DNA from: Procambarus clarkii
Lineage: Eukaryota > Arthropoda > Malacostraca > Decapoda > Cambaridae
Direction of reading: 5' to 3'
Assembly (NCBI RefSeq): GCF_040958095.1
Contig: NC_091220.1
Location: 24,580,678 to 24,644,677 of the forward strand
Length of the DNA stretch: 64,000 nt
The translations under genes and the position numbers were made by a program. The notes under the pieces were generated by a model that was given only the letters and a program-made list of their open reading frames with translations, searched no databases and was not told the DNA's origin. Positions 1 through 11,654 of the stretch are shown piece after piece. The stretch's first letter is position 1. Every line of letters starts with the position of its first letter.

Positions 1-329
1 CACCTCTTGTTCTGTCTTGTGTTGATTAATGCCACATCACCCCTTCCACCTCACTCAAATGTAGATATAAAATCGGAGATGCGTAAGTTCTATTCAGTTG
101 TGTATTTGTAACTAAAGTCTTTGAAAATGTAATAAGTTTTACGTAACGCGTTCGTGTCGCGTCAGACTAGAAATAAAAATGAATTTTGGAGAATTGATTT
201 TTGATTTACCTCCAACAGTGAAAAGAAATGTACGAAAGATTGAGAAAATTCGTGTTAGAATTATTAATCTTACTTTTTCGGTCATATTTAATAATATATG
301 TCTACAGGAAAGACTGCTACCAAAATATA

Positions 330-335
<6 letters not shown>
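1..335 (+). mobile_element. Penelope-like element 3' tail (left arm)
   Basis: This stretch matches, base for base apart from small indels, the sequence downstream of the GIY-YIG coding region in the Penelope-like copy at 34443-35711 (reverse orientation). The first ~110 nt also match the end of the second copy at 36700-36805. It is non-coding. It runs into a long (TA)n tract. The coding part of this copy, if present, would lie left of the window. Confidence 0.75.

Positions 336-414
<79 letters not shown>
332..414. repeat. (TA)n microsatellite
   Basis: About 80 bp of alternating T and A directly abut the Penelope-like tail. The mirror copy is at 34361-34445. An AT dinucleotide tract at the same element end in both arms reflects the palindrome and cannot be counted twice. 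Confidence 0.95.
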
Positions 415-426
415 ACTCGTTATAAT

Positions 427-617
427 GTTATTGTCCAACCACTCATTGCAATGTTCTTGACCAACAAATCATTGTAATGTTATTTGCCATCCACTCATTG
501 TAATGTAATTGTCCAACCATTCACTGTATAATGATTGTCCAACCATTCACTGTATAATGATTGTCCAATCATTCAATGTAATGTTACTGTCCAACTACTC
601 ATTGTAATGTTACTGTT
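427..617. repeat. Degenerate 26-nt tandem repeat
   Basis: About seven imperfect copies of a unit built around gtccaaccactcattgtaat, 24-28 nt long. Mirror copy at 34158-34351. No function is visible. Confidence 0.8.
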
Positions 618-690
618 CCTCTCTCTCTCTCTCTCTCTCCCCTCCCTCCCTCCCTCACTCTCCCTCCCTCCCTCTCTCCCTCACTCAGCA
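618..690. repeat. (CT)n/(CCCT)n low-complexity tract
   Basis: Pyrimidine-rich simple repeat passing from CT to CCCT and CCTCTC units. Mirror tract of purines at 34087-34157. Between here and 853 there is about 160 bp of unassigned sequence. Confidence 0.9.
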
Positions 691-853
691 GCAGGAGCAC
701 TCACCACCACTGCAGCAACACAGTAAAACACTTAAGTAGAGAGGAGGAACATCCTCTCCTTGTCTCGGTAAATGTTTCTTAAAACTTGTGAGACCGTTCA
801 CTACCCGCCAGAAATATTTCCTGCGCATAAAACAATGCAAAAACCTCCGTGAT

Positions 854-866
854 GTGGTGTGTGTGT

Positions 867-919
<53 letters not shown>
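854..919. repeat. (TG)n microsatellite
   Basis: About 65 bp of near-perfect TG dinucleotides; the mirror (AC)n is at 33858-33921. The 920-1174 stretch after it holds nothing I can name except a weak echo of the LINE 3' end (ctcttggaccccgcctttc near 1018). Confidence 0.95.
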
Positions 920-921
<2 letters not shown>

Positions 922-1174
922 ACCTAATTGTGCGTATGTGTGTGTTCATATATTCGTGTTTGTGAATGTTTATTAACTTTTTTGTTCATAATTTCTGCTT
1001 AGTTGATCCAGCTTTTAGCTCTTGGACCCCGCCTTTCAAATGTCGTTCAATGTACAGTATATATATACATGAAGCTCAATGTGTCTGTGTGTATTTTGTC
1101 ACTAACATGAACAAACTACACAAAGAAAGCCAAACAAAGAATAAAAATCGACGTTTTTGTCGTCTTCCCACACA

Positions 1175-1516
1175 GACAATGACACAAAAACAAGGACAAT
1201 GACACAAAACAAGGACAATGACACAAAACAAGGACAATGACACAAAACAAGGACAATGACACAAAACAAGGACAATGACACAAAACAAGGACAATGACAC
1301 AAAACAAGGACAATGACACAAAACAAGGACAATGACACCAAAACAAGGACAATGACACAAAACAAGGACAATGACACAAAACAAGGACAATGACACAAAA
1401 CAAGGACAATGACACAAAAACAAGGACAATGACACAAAACAAGGACAATGACACAAAACAAGGACAATGACACAAAACAAGGACAATGACAAAACAAGGA
1501 CAATGACACAAAAACA
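1175..1516. repeat. 19-nt minisatellite, ~18 copies
   Basis: Tandem copies of caatgacacaaaacaagga with occasional extra A or a missing ac. It is stop-free in several frames, so long spurious frames cross it. Mirror copy at 33258-33602. Confidence 0.95.
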
Positions 1517-1648
1517 ATCCCCAGCCGTGTATGCCACTTTAACAATTCTATACAATTAGTCTCCAGCTTCAAAGCGAAATATTTTAAAATATAATTTTCA
1601 TGACCACAAAAATAATATAAAATGATAAACAATAAAAGAGTGTTTTTA

Positions 1649-2450
1649 ATGGCAGGAATGTCAAGGTTTATGGCCAGATGTTTCTCAGAGGTGAGGAAGG
1701 TCATAATGGCAGGAATGTCAAGGTTTATGGCCAGATGTTTCTCAGAGGAGAGGAAGGTCATAATGGCAGGAATGTCAAGGTTTATGGCCAGATGTTTCTC
1801 AGAGGAGAGGAAGGTCATAATGGCAGGAATGTCAAGGTTTATGGCCAGATGTTTCTCAGAGGAGAGGAAGGTCATAATGGCAGGAATGTCAAGGTTTATG
1901 GCCAGATGTTTCTCAGAGGAGAGGAAGGTCATAATGGCAGGAATGTCAAGGTTTATGGCCAGATGTTTCTCAGAGGAGAGGAAGGTCATAATGGCAGGAA
2001 TGTCAAGGTTTATGGCCAGATGCTTCTCAGATGAGAGGAAGGTCATAATGGCAGGAATGTCAAGGTTTATGGCCAGATGTTTCTCAGAGGAGAGGAAGGT
2101 CATAATGGCAGGAATGTCAAGGTTTATGGCCAGATGTTTCTCAGAGGTGAGGAAGGTCATAATGGCAGGAATGTCAAGGTTTATGGCCAGATGTTTCTCA
2201 GAGGTGAGGAAGGACACAATGGCAGGAATGTCAAGGTTTATGGCCAGATGTTTCTCAGAGGTGAGGAAGGACACAATGGCAGGAATGTCAAGGTTTATGG
2301 CCAGATGTTTCTCAGAGGTGAGGAAGGTCATAATGGCAGGAATGTCAAGGTTTATGGCCAGATGTTTCTCAGAGGTGAGGAAGGACACAATGGCAGGAAT
2401 GTCAAGGTTTATGGCCAGATGTTTCTCAGAGGTGAGGAAGGACATAATTA
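1649..2450. repeat. 57-nt minisatellite, 14 copies
   Basis: Fourteen highly conserved 57-nt units starting atggcaggaatgtcaaggtt. Variation is confined to a few positions (gtgagg/gagagg, gtcata/gacaca). Because 57 is three times 19, one 19-residue peptide repeats in register: a 309-aa frame on plus (1622-2551) and a long frame on minus. There is no sign of a recognisable domain, promoter or splice context, so I treat it as a satellite. Mirror copy with the same unit count at 32326-33127. Confidence 0.95.
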
Positions 2451-2655
2451 GGGTAAAGCGACAAGTGTATGTCATTGTAAGTATTTATCCAGCGTGTTGT
2501 TGTTGTTGTTCTTGTGTGTGTTTGTGTTTGATGAATGTATTTGTTGAATAGTTTGTATGTCGTGTTTATCATTTGTAACTGTCGCCAGTTGCGGATGGTT
2601 GTGTGTGTTTGTGATGCGTGTGTTTGTAGTGTGATTGTTATTTGTGATTGTGTTA

Positions 2656-3477
2656 TATGGTTGAGCTTTGGCTCTTTGGTCCCGCCTCTCAACTGTCAGT
2701 CTAATGGTGTGTAGGTTCATAAACCTATTGGGCTCTATCATATCTATATTTGAAACTGTGTATGGAGTCAGCTTCCACCACATCACTGCCTAATGCATTC
2801 CATTTACTACAAACTGCATTGAAAAAGTTATTTCTAATGTCTCCGTAGCTCATTTTGGTCTCAACTTCCATCTTTGTTCCCTTGTGCAAATACCCTCATT
2901 TCAATTCAATTCCCCTGGGAATTATGTATCTGGTGATCATGTCTCCCCAAGCTCTTCTGTCTTCCAGCGACGTGAGCTGCAAATCACGCAGTCTTTCCTG
3001 GTAACTCGTGCCTCTTAGTTCTGCGACTAGTCTAATGACATGCCTTTGAATTTTCTCCTGCTTCATATTGTGCTTGCCGTGGTATGGACTCCAGGTAGGA
3101 GCTGCATATTCCAGGATTGGTCTGACATAGGTGGTATACAAGGTCCTGAACGATACCTTACACAAGTTTTTAAAGACAGTTCTTATGTTGGCCAGTCTAG
3201 CATATGCCGCTGATGATATGCTTATGATGTGGGCCTCTGGGGACAGGTTCGGTGTGATATCAACCCCCAGATCTTTCTCTCTATTTGACTCTTGCAGGAT
3301 TTCATCTCCCGGATGGTACCTTGTGTTCAACCTTCTGCTCCCTTCGCCTAATTTCATTACTTTACACTTTCCTGAGTTGAAGTTTAGCAGCCATTTCCTA
3401 GACCATTCCTCCAGTTTGTCCAGGTCGTCCTCTAGGCTCTATCATCATCTGTCTTGATTCTTCTCATAATTTTGGCA
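2656..3477 (-). pseudogene. CR1/L2-like LINE: 3' end of reverse transcriptase plus 3' UTR (left arm)
   Basis: Read on the minus strand, the fragment opens with AKIMRRIKTDDD, the segment that follows the catalytic FADD-type motif of non-LTR reverse transcriptases. It continues as EEWSRKWLLNFNSGKCKVMK, then ...REKDLGVDITPNLSPEAHI, TLYTTYVRPILEYAAPTWSP, IQRHVIRLVAELRG and RLRDLQLTSLEDRRAWGDMI. This is the standard thumb and C-terminal region of CR1/L2/Jockey-type elements. The catalytic core and everything 5' are missing, the junction being a GT/GC simple repeat. There is a stop (TAG) and frame slip just after the TDDD segment; the main open part is 2896-3357. The 3' UTR ends in the module with gttgagaggcgggaccaaag shared with LINE fragments elsewhere in the window. 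A dead 5'-truncated copy. Confidence 0.85.
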
Positions 3478-3790
3478 TGTGTGTGTGTGCGCGTTTGTGC
3501 GTATGTGTGTGTGCGCGCGCGCGAGCGTCTGCATATTGTTATCTGTTACTAACGTATATTTATTGCAAATTTATTGTGTATGATTACCGCTTGTATATCG
3601 TGTGTGTGTGTATCTATCAGGTGTGTATGTTGCATATAAATATATGCGTCCTCGCAAACATACCCCACATGCACATATATCCCACATATCCCCCCCCCCT
3701 CACCCTTCCCTCCTCCCCCTCCTCCACGGCATAACTTCTTCTCCTCTCCTCCAGCCCCCCCCCCCCCCCCCCCACAAACCCCCAGCCCCC
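3478..3790. repeat. GT/GC-rich and poly-C low-complexity region
   Basis: GTGTGTGCGC-type simple sequence (3478-3530) abuts the LINE truncation point. Further on there are C-rich stretches including a run of about 17 C near 3752. Homopolymer lengths differ between this and the mirror region 30985-31297. Confidence 0.85.
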
Positions 3791-3889
3791 CACCACCACT
3801 CTCGCCACATAGCCGAGAGCCGCATTTTTAACCTGCCATGTGGTCCAAGGGAATACTTGCTGACCTTATGAGAGAGGGAGGAGGGAAGA

Positions 3890-4135
3890 TGCGTACATGT
3901 GGCAACAACAACAGCAATAACAGCTGCTGCTGCTGTTGTTGTTGTAGTTAATAAAATACTGCAGCAAAAGCATTCACCTAATATACATTGAAAAAATACT
4001 GAAGATACACTCAAAATCACTTGAAAACACTCCAACATACTCTAACATACACTGGAATACATTCGAAAACACTCGAAAAGTATTCAATACACGCAACAGC
4101 ACTCGAAATACACTCCGATACACTCATAATATTTT
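3890..4135. repeat. CAA/CTG trinucleotide hairpin and ~11-nt 'acactcgaaa' periodicity
   Basis: Positions 3901-3948 hold (CAA)n-(CAG/CTG)n-(TTG)n, an imperfect self-complementary tract. Positions 4000-4135 hold a loose tandem of acactcgaaa- and acactccaac-like units. Mirror at about 30640-30876. Confidence 0.7.
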
Positions 4136-6652
4136 CAGGTTTTTCCGGGTTTATCTACCAGGATCCTCCGCAGCTCTTCCAGGCTGCTACACCGTGAAGT
4201 CTTCCTTGAGCAACAATGGTGCTTCACCACTGGCATCACAGAAGCATGTGAAACTTAATTCCACTACTCATCTTCTCACAGCTTGAGGTCCCGCTCCTCA
4301 CTGTATGGCTGCTCTCCCACAGAGCTCAGTACCTTCCACAACCTTGAAGTCTCATCAACTACTCCCTCTCTGCTGGCTTCCAAGTTCTCAGCAAGTCCTT
4401 CCCCAGACAAACCTGCAACCCATCGACACGTCAATAAAAATGTTTCCCTATAAACACATAAACGAAATAAACCACACAATATGTTTACACCCAACATCTC
4501 TCTGCTCTCTACATGCTGTGAGTGTGGACTCCCCCGTTTGGGCTGGTCCATCCTCCGCCTGGCCTGGCAGCCCTCAGGCAGATGGCGGCTGGCCCCTCAG
4601 TCACCTGCCAGCGCTCGGAGCAGATGGATGTCGCTCCGCCCTCCAGGCTGTTCCTCCATCTTTACTCTCTTATTCTAGGCCTTCTGCCTTATCAAACAAG
4701 CCTAATGTATCAATAAACATTTGCTACGATCGCTGGGCACATGATCAACTATAGGCAATCACTGTAAACCGGTTAAATTGTGCTTACCACAAAAGGTCTC
4801 CTGCAGGGCGCTCTCTGACGGACGGCGACACTCAGGGCGCCTCAGGCTACCCACAGAACTGCTTTAACTGTCCCCTCAACACTGACACGCCTCCTAACTT
4901 ATTCCTCAGTCGTGACGTCTGTCCACTTCCTTCCTCTTGAAGGGATATCAAACAGGGGTTCCTCTCTAACAGGGGCTCAAACAGAGCACACCCTCCCCCT
5001 CACGATGTCTTCAACTCAAGTGAGCTTAAGCTCCTTTCAAGCGAGCCTCACGCCTCCAGCAAACTCTCCACATCTTATAACCAGTCATTTATCTATATCC
5101 TGATTCACGGACCATATTAAATTTTTTATCAACTCTAACCAGTTATTTTACGTGTGAATCTTCACCTCTATATTTCCTTGACCTTCTACTCAGGTTAGTA
5201 CTGATAGAACAATTCTCAAAGGGGAGACTCGTTTTTTGGCTACCTGGGATCATAACACTAGGTACCTGAGAATCTATAAGACTCATTAGTATCTAGTCTT
5301 AATACCTTCCATCAAAAGTCTTTAAATAAACTCTGGCATGAAATAACTTAAAATACCTCGTGCAACACGACTATACCAATGAACGAACATTGTAATCCAT
5401 GTAATAACAAAATGAATGTTATTTGGGTTATGAACATGCAGGATTGATTGATGCATGTGGCATAGTTCATCAACAAGGGTAATGTTTGTTGATATTCTCG
5501 TCTGGAGTGAGGTTTGCGGCGCCAGGAAGCGTGCTAATGTACCTAGATCATCACGCCACAGAACACGCGAGATTAATTCAGCATGGAGCTGGTCGAGTTC
5601 TGGCGGCCCCATCTCCCACTGGCTGAATCTGAGCGGCCCACCTTTTCCTTGGGACGGGTCTGGGCGGCCCACGACTGCAGGCCGCTGATCATATATGCCA
5701 GTGGACGACCAGAGTGGGAGAGAGAGAAAGGGGGTGGGGCCAGGCTGGTAGACATGGGCTAGGAGGGAGGAGGCAGGCTGGGACAGAGGGACCAGGATGG
5801 GGGAGAGGGGCTAGGACTAAGATAGAGTGGGTCAAGCTGGGAGAGTATGGGACAGGCTAGAAGAGACGGAGCCTGGGTGGGAGAGAGGGAGGGAGGGGAA
5901 TCAGGGTGTGAGAGGAGGAGGCCTGGCAGGAGAGAGGATTCCTCGTGCTTAATTAAGTCCTCATAAATGCCTCAGACAACCAAGGCTATCAACAAAACAT
6001 AAACCCTACAAACATGCTGGAATGGACGTAGTTATGTGCGAGGAAGACGCTTGCAGGAGAGTTGGGGCGTGGAAGAGAGCGGACGGGAAGGAAAGGGAGA
6101 AGGGTTAGTGGTAGAAGACTAATGGTAGAGAGATGTTAGTAGCTTGGTGGAATATTCCATTTATATGATGGAAGATGAAGGAAAGAGTATGTGTGTAGCT
6201 GGTGCCGTGTTTGTACCGAGTCATCCAGTCAGGAATCTCTCAATCCAGGTCGGATACCACCATTCAGGTACCATTCAGGGGCTGGGATGAGGGAGAGGAT
6301 GAAAGGGTTTCTGAATTAGGTTCGTTGATAGTCATTGCTGTTGGTAGGTGCTCGTTTGTGTTCCCTGGGGACCTCTTTCTTTGAGGGTGTTTAGGAAATG
6401 GTGAGTTGTTTGAGAGTGCTGTCTCGTTAGCCGCTATAGCCCTTGTCTGGCGTACCTTCACCTTGCTGGGATGCGTAAGCTGCGATGCCTGGATCCAAAT
6501 GGAAAGGATTTCTGTTCCTTATTATATTGTGTAAGGTTTCTCCCGTGTCTCCTGTGTTTCTTAGATCTCCCAGAAATAGACAGACCTCTTCCTTGTGATG
6601 AGTTAGATGATTCTGGCCATAGGGAAGCAAGGGGCCGTCTTGGTGGTTGGTA
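4136..6652. other. Unassigned low-copy sequence (left arm)
   Basis: About 2.5 kb without a recognisable gene or repeat. Short frames occur on both strands (for example 4305-4754 plus and 5322-5672 minus) but none has a recognisable motif. GC-rich patches with (GGGA)-type repeats lie at 5700-5950. Mirror at 28124-30640. Confidence 0.5.
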
Positions 6653-6873
6653 TAACATGTTGACCAAACCACACACTAGACAGTGAAGGGACGACGACGT
6701 TTTGGTCCGTCCTGGACCATTCTCAAGTTGATTGTGCTCATGTTGATTACTCAAGTCGATCACAATGGACTTCAGAATGGTCCAGGACGGACTGAAACGT
6801 CGTGGTCCTTCACCTTCTAGTGTGTGGTCTGGTCAACATATTTCTGCCACGTTATTGTGACTCCTCGTCTGTC
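6653..6873. mobile_element. Fold-back element copy 1 (left arm)
   Basis: Two complementary halves of roughly 100 nt carry ccacacactagacagtgaag, gggacgacgacgtt and gtccgtcctggaccattct on one side and their complements on the other. A diverged spacer of about 50 nt (gttgattgtgctcatgttga...) separates them. After the second half comes a one-sided tail (gccacgttattgtgactc). There is no coding capacity. The mirror copy is at 27903-28123. It is probably a non-autonomous fold-back or MITE-like element; its mobilising transposase is not visible here. Confidence 0.8.
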
Positions 6874-9817
6874 TATAACACGTTCCAATACACTTTGTGT
6901 CTTAAGCCGTTTGGAGTTCACTGGCCAGGAAGTTTTCCCTTAAATTATCAAGGAATTTGTGTGGTCAATTTCCCTTGACTACAGTTGCTGGTCTGTCGCT
7001 GGCCTGGCCAACTCTATTGCCCTGGTAAGCTTTGTAGTTGAATAGCTTCATAATTTTGTCCTTTTTCCCGTTGATGTTAGTGAGTAGTATGCTAGAGTCT
7101 GTGTCTATATAAGTCGCTGATTTCCATTCCTCTGTGCGGAGTCAAGCCATTGTGCATTGTTATTTTTAGTGAATGGATTGAAACTCTTAAGACTGTTGTC
7201 CCCCCTTGTGGAGTTGGGTGGCTCTTGACGTGTTCATTACAACAGTCTGTTCCCCTCCGTTGCTGTGCTGATGGCTGGTTCGGGGGGGGGGATGTGTCTG
7301 AACCGTTGTGAGATTGTGTGCTTGTAACCCTCTCCGATTGTGGTAATGGGATGATTGTTCTGGAGTTATATTTATCGATATCTTTGGTTAATCTCTTGGG
7401 TCTCACTTGACGAAGGGACGACGATTTTGTGTGTGTGTGGTCTCCTCTGTGTCTTGGGTTTCTGTGTCTCAGTCTGTGTCTCTGTCTGTGTCTGAATCTG
7501 TGTATGTGTCTATGTCTGTGTCCAAGTCTGTGTCCAAGTCTGTGTGTGAGTCTGTGTGTGAATCAGTGTGTGAGTCTGTGTGTGTTTGGTTAGCTTTATG
7601 TTCGAGGTCTCCCACAGTTCCTTGGGACATCATTTTCTGCGTAAAGTCTTTCTGTGATGTTTCTAGATTATTGTTCACCGTTTGTGGGTCTTGATTACTG
7701 TTTGCTGTACCCTCTATATTGCTGGCCCCTTGCCCCTTGTTGGCAGGTGAAATTTGCTACAGTTGTGTTCTGACAATGTTATTAAACATTAGCGATTTTA
7801 TGATATTTAAGGAGGGTTGTGTCCCTCTCTAACCAGCCTCGTTAAAATATACTAACTAATGTAGTTACTAAAATTCACTAACAGTAATGTTCACATGAAC
7901 TATTATATCTGCATATGGATACTGGAATTCTTACGAAACCAAGCACCAGTATTGCGTCAGATTATATCTTATTTAAACACATTTGTAACCAGTATGTTAG
8001 AGAATTGAATGTGATTCTCTAAAATCATCAATATTCCGTGTGATTATTATTTATGGATAACATAACTCCCAAATAATTCTAAATCGAGAGTTTTTAGTTA
8101 CAATTGTTATCGAGTAATAATTTTACCGTCACGCGTGAATGCCATGGAGAAAACTAAAATCTTCTCCATTTCTTGTTTACCACCATAAGACGAGAAAGTA
8201 ATAACATTTAAATCCCTAGAATTACAACCCAGTCTTTATTAAAGTATTTCAACCACGATTGCGCGAAATAATAATATTCGTGATAAATAATTTCTGTGGT
8301 TAATACGGGACGAGGTTGAGGAGGGAGAAGCCATTGTGTATCGAGACGCCATTGTGTGTGCCGTGGTAGTCTCGTGTTGCGGAATTGAGCAACAAAGGTC
8401 GTGGCGTCAGAGTCTGAGACACGTGACGTTGAGATTGTCAGCAAGAATTACCCTGGTACTCAACCCAGAACGGATTATTATTGTTCTACGTGATCTGCAG
8501 TGCTCGGTCAACTAATAACGCGTCGATATTCAGGCCAAGCTATCAATCACGTGTACGACATTGTGGAAGTTTGAGCCTGGGACGCGATACCGGCAAGCTA
8601 CAGCATAATTTGCACCCTCTGATAAGTATATAGTTCTTCTTTGATGCATCATTAGAGATTGTATATGCCGTGGGCAGCTTGTCGTTATATCGTACGACTA
8701 CAACAAATCCAACGTTAGTACCGCACTAAATTTTAATTTATATTTCATGGATATTGTGATTCAAGTAGCCTAGTTCAATGCTACGTAATATCCCTTAAAT
8801 TACAGCTCGTATGTGAGGAGTCAACGAGCTGTTACCTAACTTCGTGTTATTCACCTCAAAGTGCTTCTACGAGGAATTCCGGAGATCACAAGGACGAGGC
8901 GTGAATGATGTCTTAGAAATCGTCTTAAAGCTAAGACTTTTTTGTACCCATTTAATTACTCCAAATCTTGTTATTTAGTCACGATTCTACTTAATAGGAT
9001 GCTCGTCGTGTACACTGGAGACAATATGTGTTTATTTTGATGATTATTTTCCAATGCTAATAATCTTTATAATTTCTGGTGATAATCGTCTTTTGATTCT
9101 TTAATAATTTGGTCATAAGATTAGTTATTACACAATGAACTGGTGCACGAACCACACTAGTTCCTAGACGTATATGACGTTCTAGCAATAGCCCCCCCCC
9201 CCCAATGTAGGTGTTTGAGGCTTTGATTTAATTTAATTAACTATACAGCCCATTAATTATTTAAGGGATTATGCTTCATAATATTTATCCATAGACATTG
9301 GTTCTTCCTTGTGTTTCTAATGATCACTTTTTATTAGTTTCCCTCTTTTCTTAAAAGTGGGTGGTCCTTCGTAATTGATTTCATTAATTTAATAATTAAA
9401 TAAATTGAGTCAGGCCCCAAATATCCCACAACATTTATCAAATTTTCTTTCATATTGCCGACTGATAAAGTAGACCAAAATTCCGAATTGATTTGTGTTA
9501 CAATTATTTTTAGTCATACGTTTGATATATGAAATGGTATAGAATCCGTAAGAAATGAATATTACATAAAAGCACTGTATTAATATTAGCACAGCGCTTC
9601 GGTCATTAAACTGGCATGAAATGACATTTCTATTCACGATTTAACTATATAAAATAAAATTATATATTTTTAATATGAACGAGGCTGTGGCTTTCAGAAT
9701 CAATCTTTAATAATGAATACTTGAACAAATCTTTACAATTCTGCCGGTAATGAATAGGTATTTAACAGCGTAAAGCAGTCTATATTTAATACAGTGAATT
9801 CACAATGTAGTGATCCA
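6874..9817. other. Unassigned AT-rich sequence with a TG/TCTG tract
   Basis: 7407-7600 is low-complexity TGTGTCTGTGTC-type sequence that yields serine/valine-rich spurious frames. 7235-7300 contains a G-run whose length differs from the mirror. From 7700 to 9800 the DNA is AT-rich and looks single-copy apart from its mirror at 24961-27900. Small frames such as 8208-8444 and 9410-9637 (minus) have no recognisable motif. Confidence 0.5.
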
Positions 9818-9983
9818 TGATGACCAGACCACACACCAGAAGATGATGGGACGACGACGTTTCGGTCCGTCCTGGACAATGATCCAGTCGATTGTGAGAA
9901 TGGTCCAGGACGGACCTAAACGGTCTCATATGGTGTGTGGTTTGGTCATATCTTAAACGACGTTATTGTGACCCCATCGTCTG
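9818..9983. mobile_element. Fold-back element copy 2 (left arm)
   Basis: Shorter, more diverged member: gaccagaccacacaccagaa ... tttcggtccgtcctggac, a short centre around cagtcgattgtgag, then the complement with a deletion (ctaaacggtctcatatggtg). It ends with the family tail acgttattgtgac. Mirror at 24793-24960. Confidence 0.8.
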
Positions 9984-10112
9984 CAGTGATGCATCTGTGG
10001 CAACATATTAAGGTTGTATAGACGGATTGAACACTAGGGGAAACTGAAGTTTCTCAAGCCTACTATTTAGACCACTTAACAGTTATTACACCACTAACAT
10101 AACCGGGAAAAA

Positions 10113-10200
10113 TTAGTAGAAGCCACTGGGTACTCCCAAGTATACGCCCTAACCAACTCTGCCACGACATGCTAAAAACTATGCAACCCGAGATTCAATT
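10113..10200 (-). mobile_element. tRNA-headed SINE fragment, family B (left arm, minus)
   Basis: On the minus strand it reads gtcgtggcagagttggttag, a box-A-like tRNA 5' half, followed by ggcgtatacttgggagtacc. It is the complement of a second family-B copy at 10495-10632, so the two form an inverted pair around a family-A SINE. Mirror at 24576-24662. Confidence 0.55.
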
Positions 10201-10202
10201 GA

Positions 10203-10440
10203 ATCTCCTACGAGAGGTTATCTTGGGATGATTTCGGGGCTTTAGTGTCCCCGCGGCCGGTCCTCGACCAGGCCTCTACCCCCAGGAAGCAGCCCGTGAC
10301 AGCTGACTAACACCCAGGTACCTATTTTACTGCTAGGTAACAGGGGCATAGGGTGAAAGAAACTCTGCTCTGTTTCTCGCCGGCGCCCGGGATCGAACTC
10401 AGGACCACAAGTCCAGCGTGCTGTCCGACCGGCTCCCTTA
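10203..10440 (-). mobile_element. tRNA-derived SINE, family A (left arm)
   Basis: On the minus strand a tRNA-like head starts gagccggtcggacagcacgc, with box B ggtcctgagttcgatcccgg. It is followed by a tail containing ctagcagtaaaataggtacc, tgttagtcagctgtcacggg and a terminal segment with aaatcatcccaagataacct. Mirror at 24338-24573. A further copy lies at 50110-50357 and a head fragment at 54640-54706. The family is transcribed by RNA polymerase III in principle; this copy has no evidence of activity. Confidence 0.8.
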
Positions 10441-10494
10441 AGTCTTAAGAACCTTAAGTCCCGTAAGTCACAAGACCCTTAAGATGATTCAACC

Positions 10495-10632
10495 GATTCC
10501 CAGGTTGCATAGCTTTTAGCATGTCGTGGCCGAGTTGGTTAGGGCATATACTTGGGAGAACCCAGTGTGTAGGATCTATTCCTCATGGCTTCTACTCGTG
10601 TTCTCGTTGATCTATCACGTTATTGTGCTTTT
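10495..10632 (+). mobile_element. tRNA-headed SINE, family B (left arm, plus)
   Basis: Reads atgtcgtggccgagttggtt (box A region), then gggcatatacttgggagaac and a degenerate box B (ggatctattcctc), ending near tatcacgttattgtgctttt. Mirror at 24143-24281 on minus. Confidence 0.55.
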
Positions 10633-11654
10633 TTGTGCACAACTAGAAGCAGACGCTTGACTATTTTCTCCCCCCATTCCCGGCTGATTTATGACTTAAG
10701 ACACAGGTCACTTTGTCTAGACTCTCCCGACTTAGGTTATCACTAGCGGGAGAAGGTCGAGAATTAAGTGAAGTGAGAGTAATGCTCGGTATCTCGCGCT
10801 CCTACTCAAGTCTAGGGGTAGAGTCTGATAGGGGTCGAAGGTGGTGTTGGGGGGCGAGTTAACGTAGTGAAAGTACAGGGTTAAGAGGTTGAGGGGTTGA
10901 AACCTTACACTCGTTCTGAGGTATAACTCCAGATGAGCGATTTTTGTACAACAAAAGAAATGCTGTAGTGAATGAGTCTGAAAGCCTACTTGTGTGAACG
11001 TCGTCTAGTCGACGAAATTCTGCTTATCTATGAGTTGAGGCTGCTTCTCTGAGTGAAAGTCTGCCTGTTAATGAGAACAGTCTGCTTGTCTGCGAGTTTG
11101 GAAAACTTACCATTACCTAATCTCACTACCTACTAAAGCCTCGACAGAATGAGACTTTCCTGTAAGTTTAGTCCCGCCACATTCAGGGGAAACTTGTGTA
11201 TTGGGTAGAGTCGTCTTGTTCCAGAGGGACAAGCGGCTGGTGGTACTCAAGGTATCCTCAAGTGACGTCCTAATCTACACGTCAGCTGGAAACTGATTCC
11301 AGAAGCTGCCTGCGACACCTTATCTGCAAGAAGCTCTCACATAAATATACTATAAAATATAATGTTAAATGCACAGATTTTAATCTGAGCATTCCAAGGG
11401 GTTATTGCAATTAATAGTGATGAAATTAATCACATTTGCCTATATCATTACAATAAAAAATGAGAATTAGTATAATGGCTTTTCACATATGTGGACTATT
11501 CTCCTGCTTGTTAACCAATTCGTATGTAAAGTTACGGGTTTATACACGGGTACAAGAGGTCCAAACTAAGATTACGTAAACCACATATACTTAAGCTGTT
11601 GGCGAAGTGCCTTAAAGAGTGGCCGGCACTCTTGAACAAGGTAATACAAGTCCG
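10633..11654. other. Unassigned sequence (left arm)
   Basis: About 1 kb with repeated 'ctgcttgt..tgagt'-like phrases at 10970-11100 but no coding frame or known repeat. Mirror at 23122-24140. Confidence 0.45.

Noticed and set aside
4305-4754. 149-codon plus frame and 91-codon minus frame (4276-4551)
   Set aside because: They overlap on opposite strands, lack recognised motifs, and their ends differ between arms because of a homopolymer indel near 4686.
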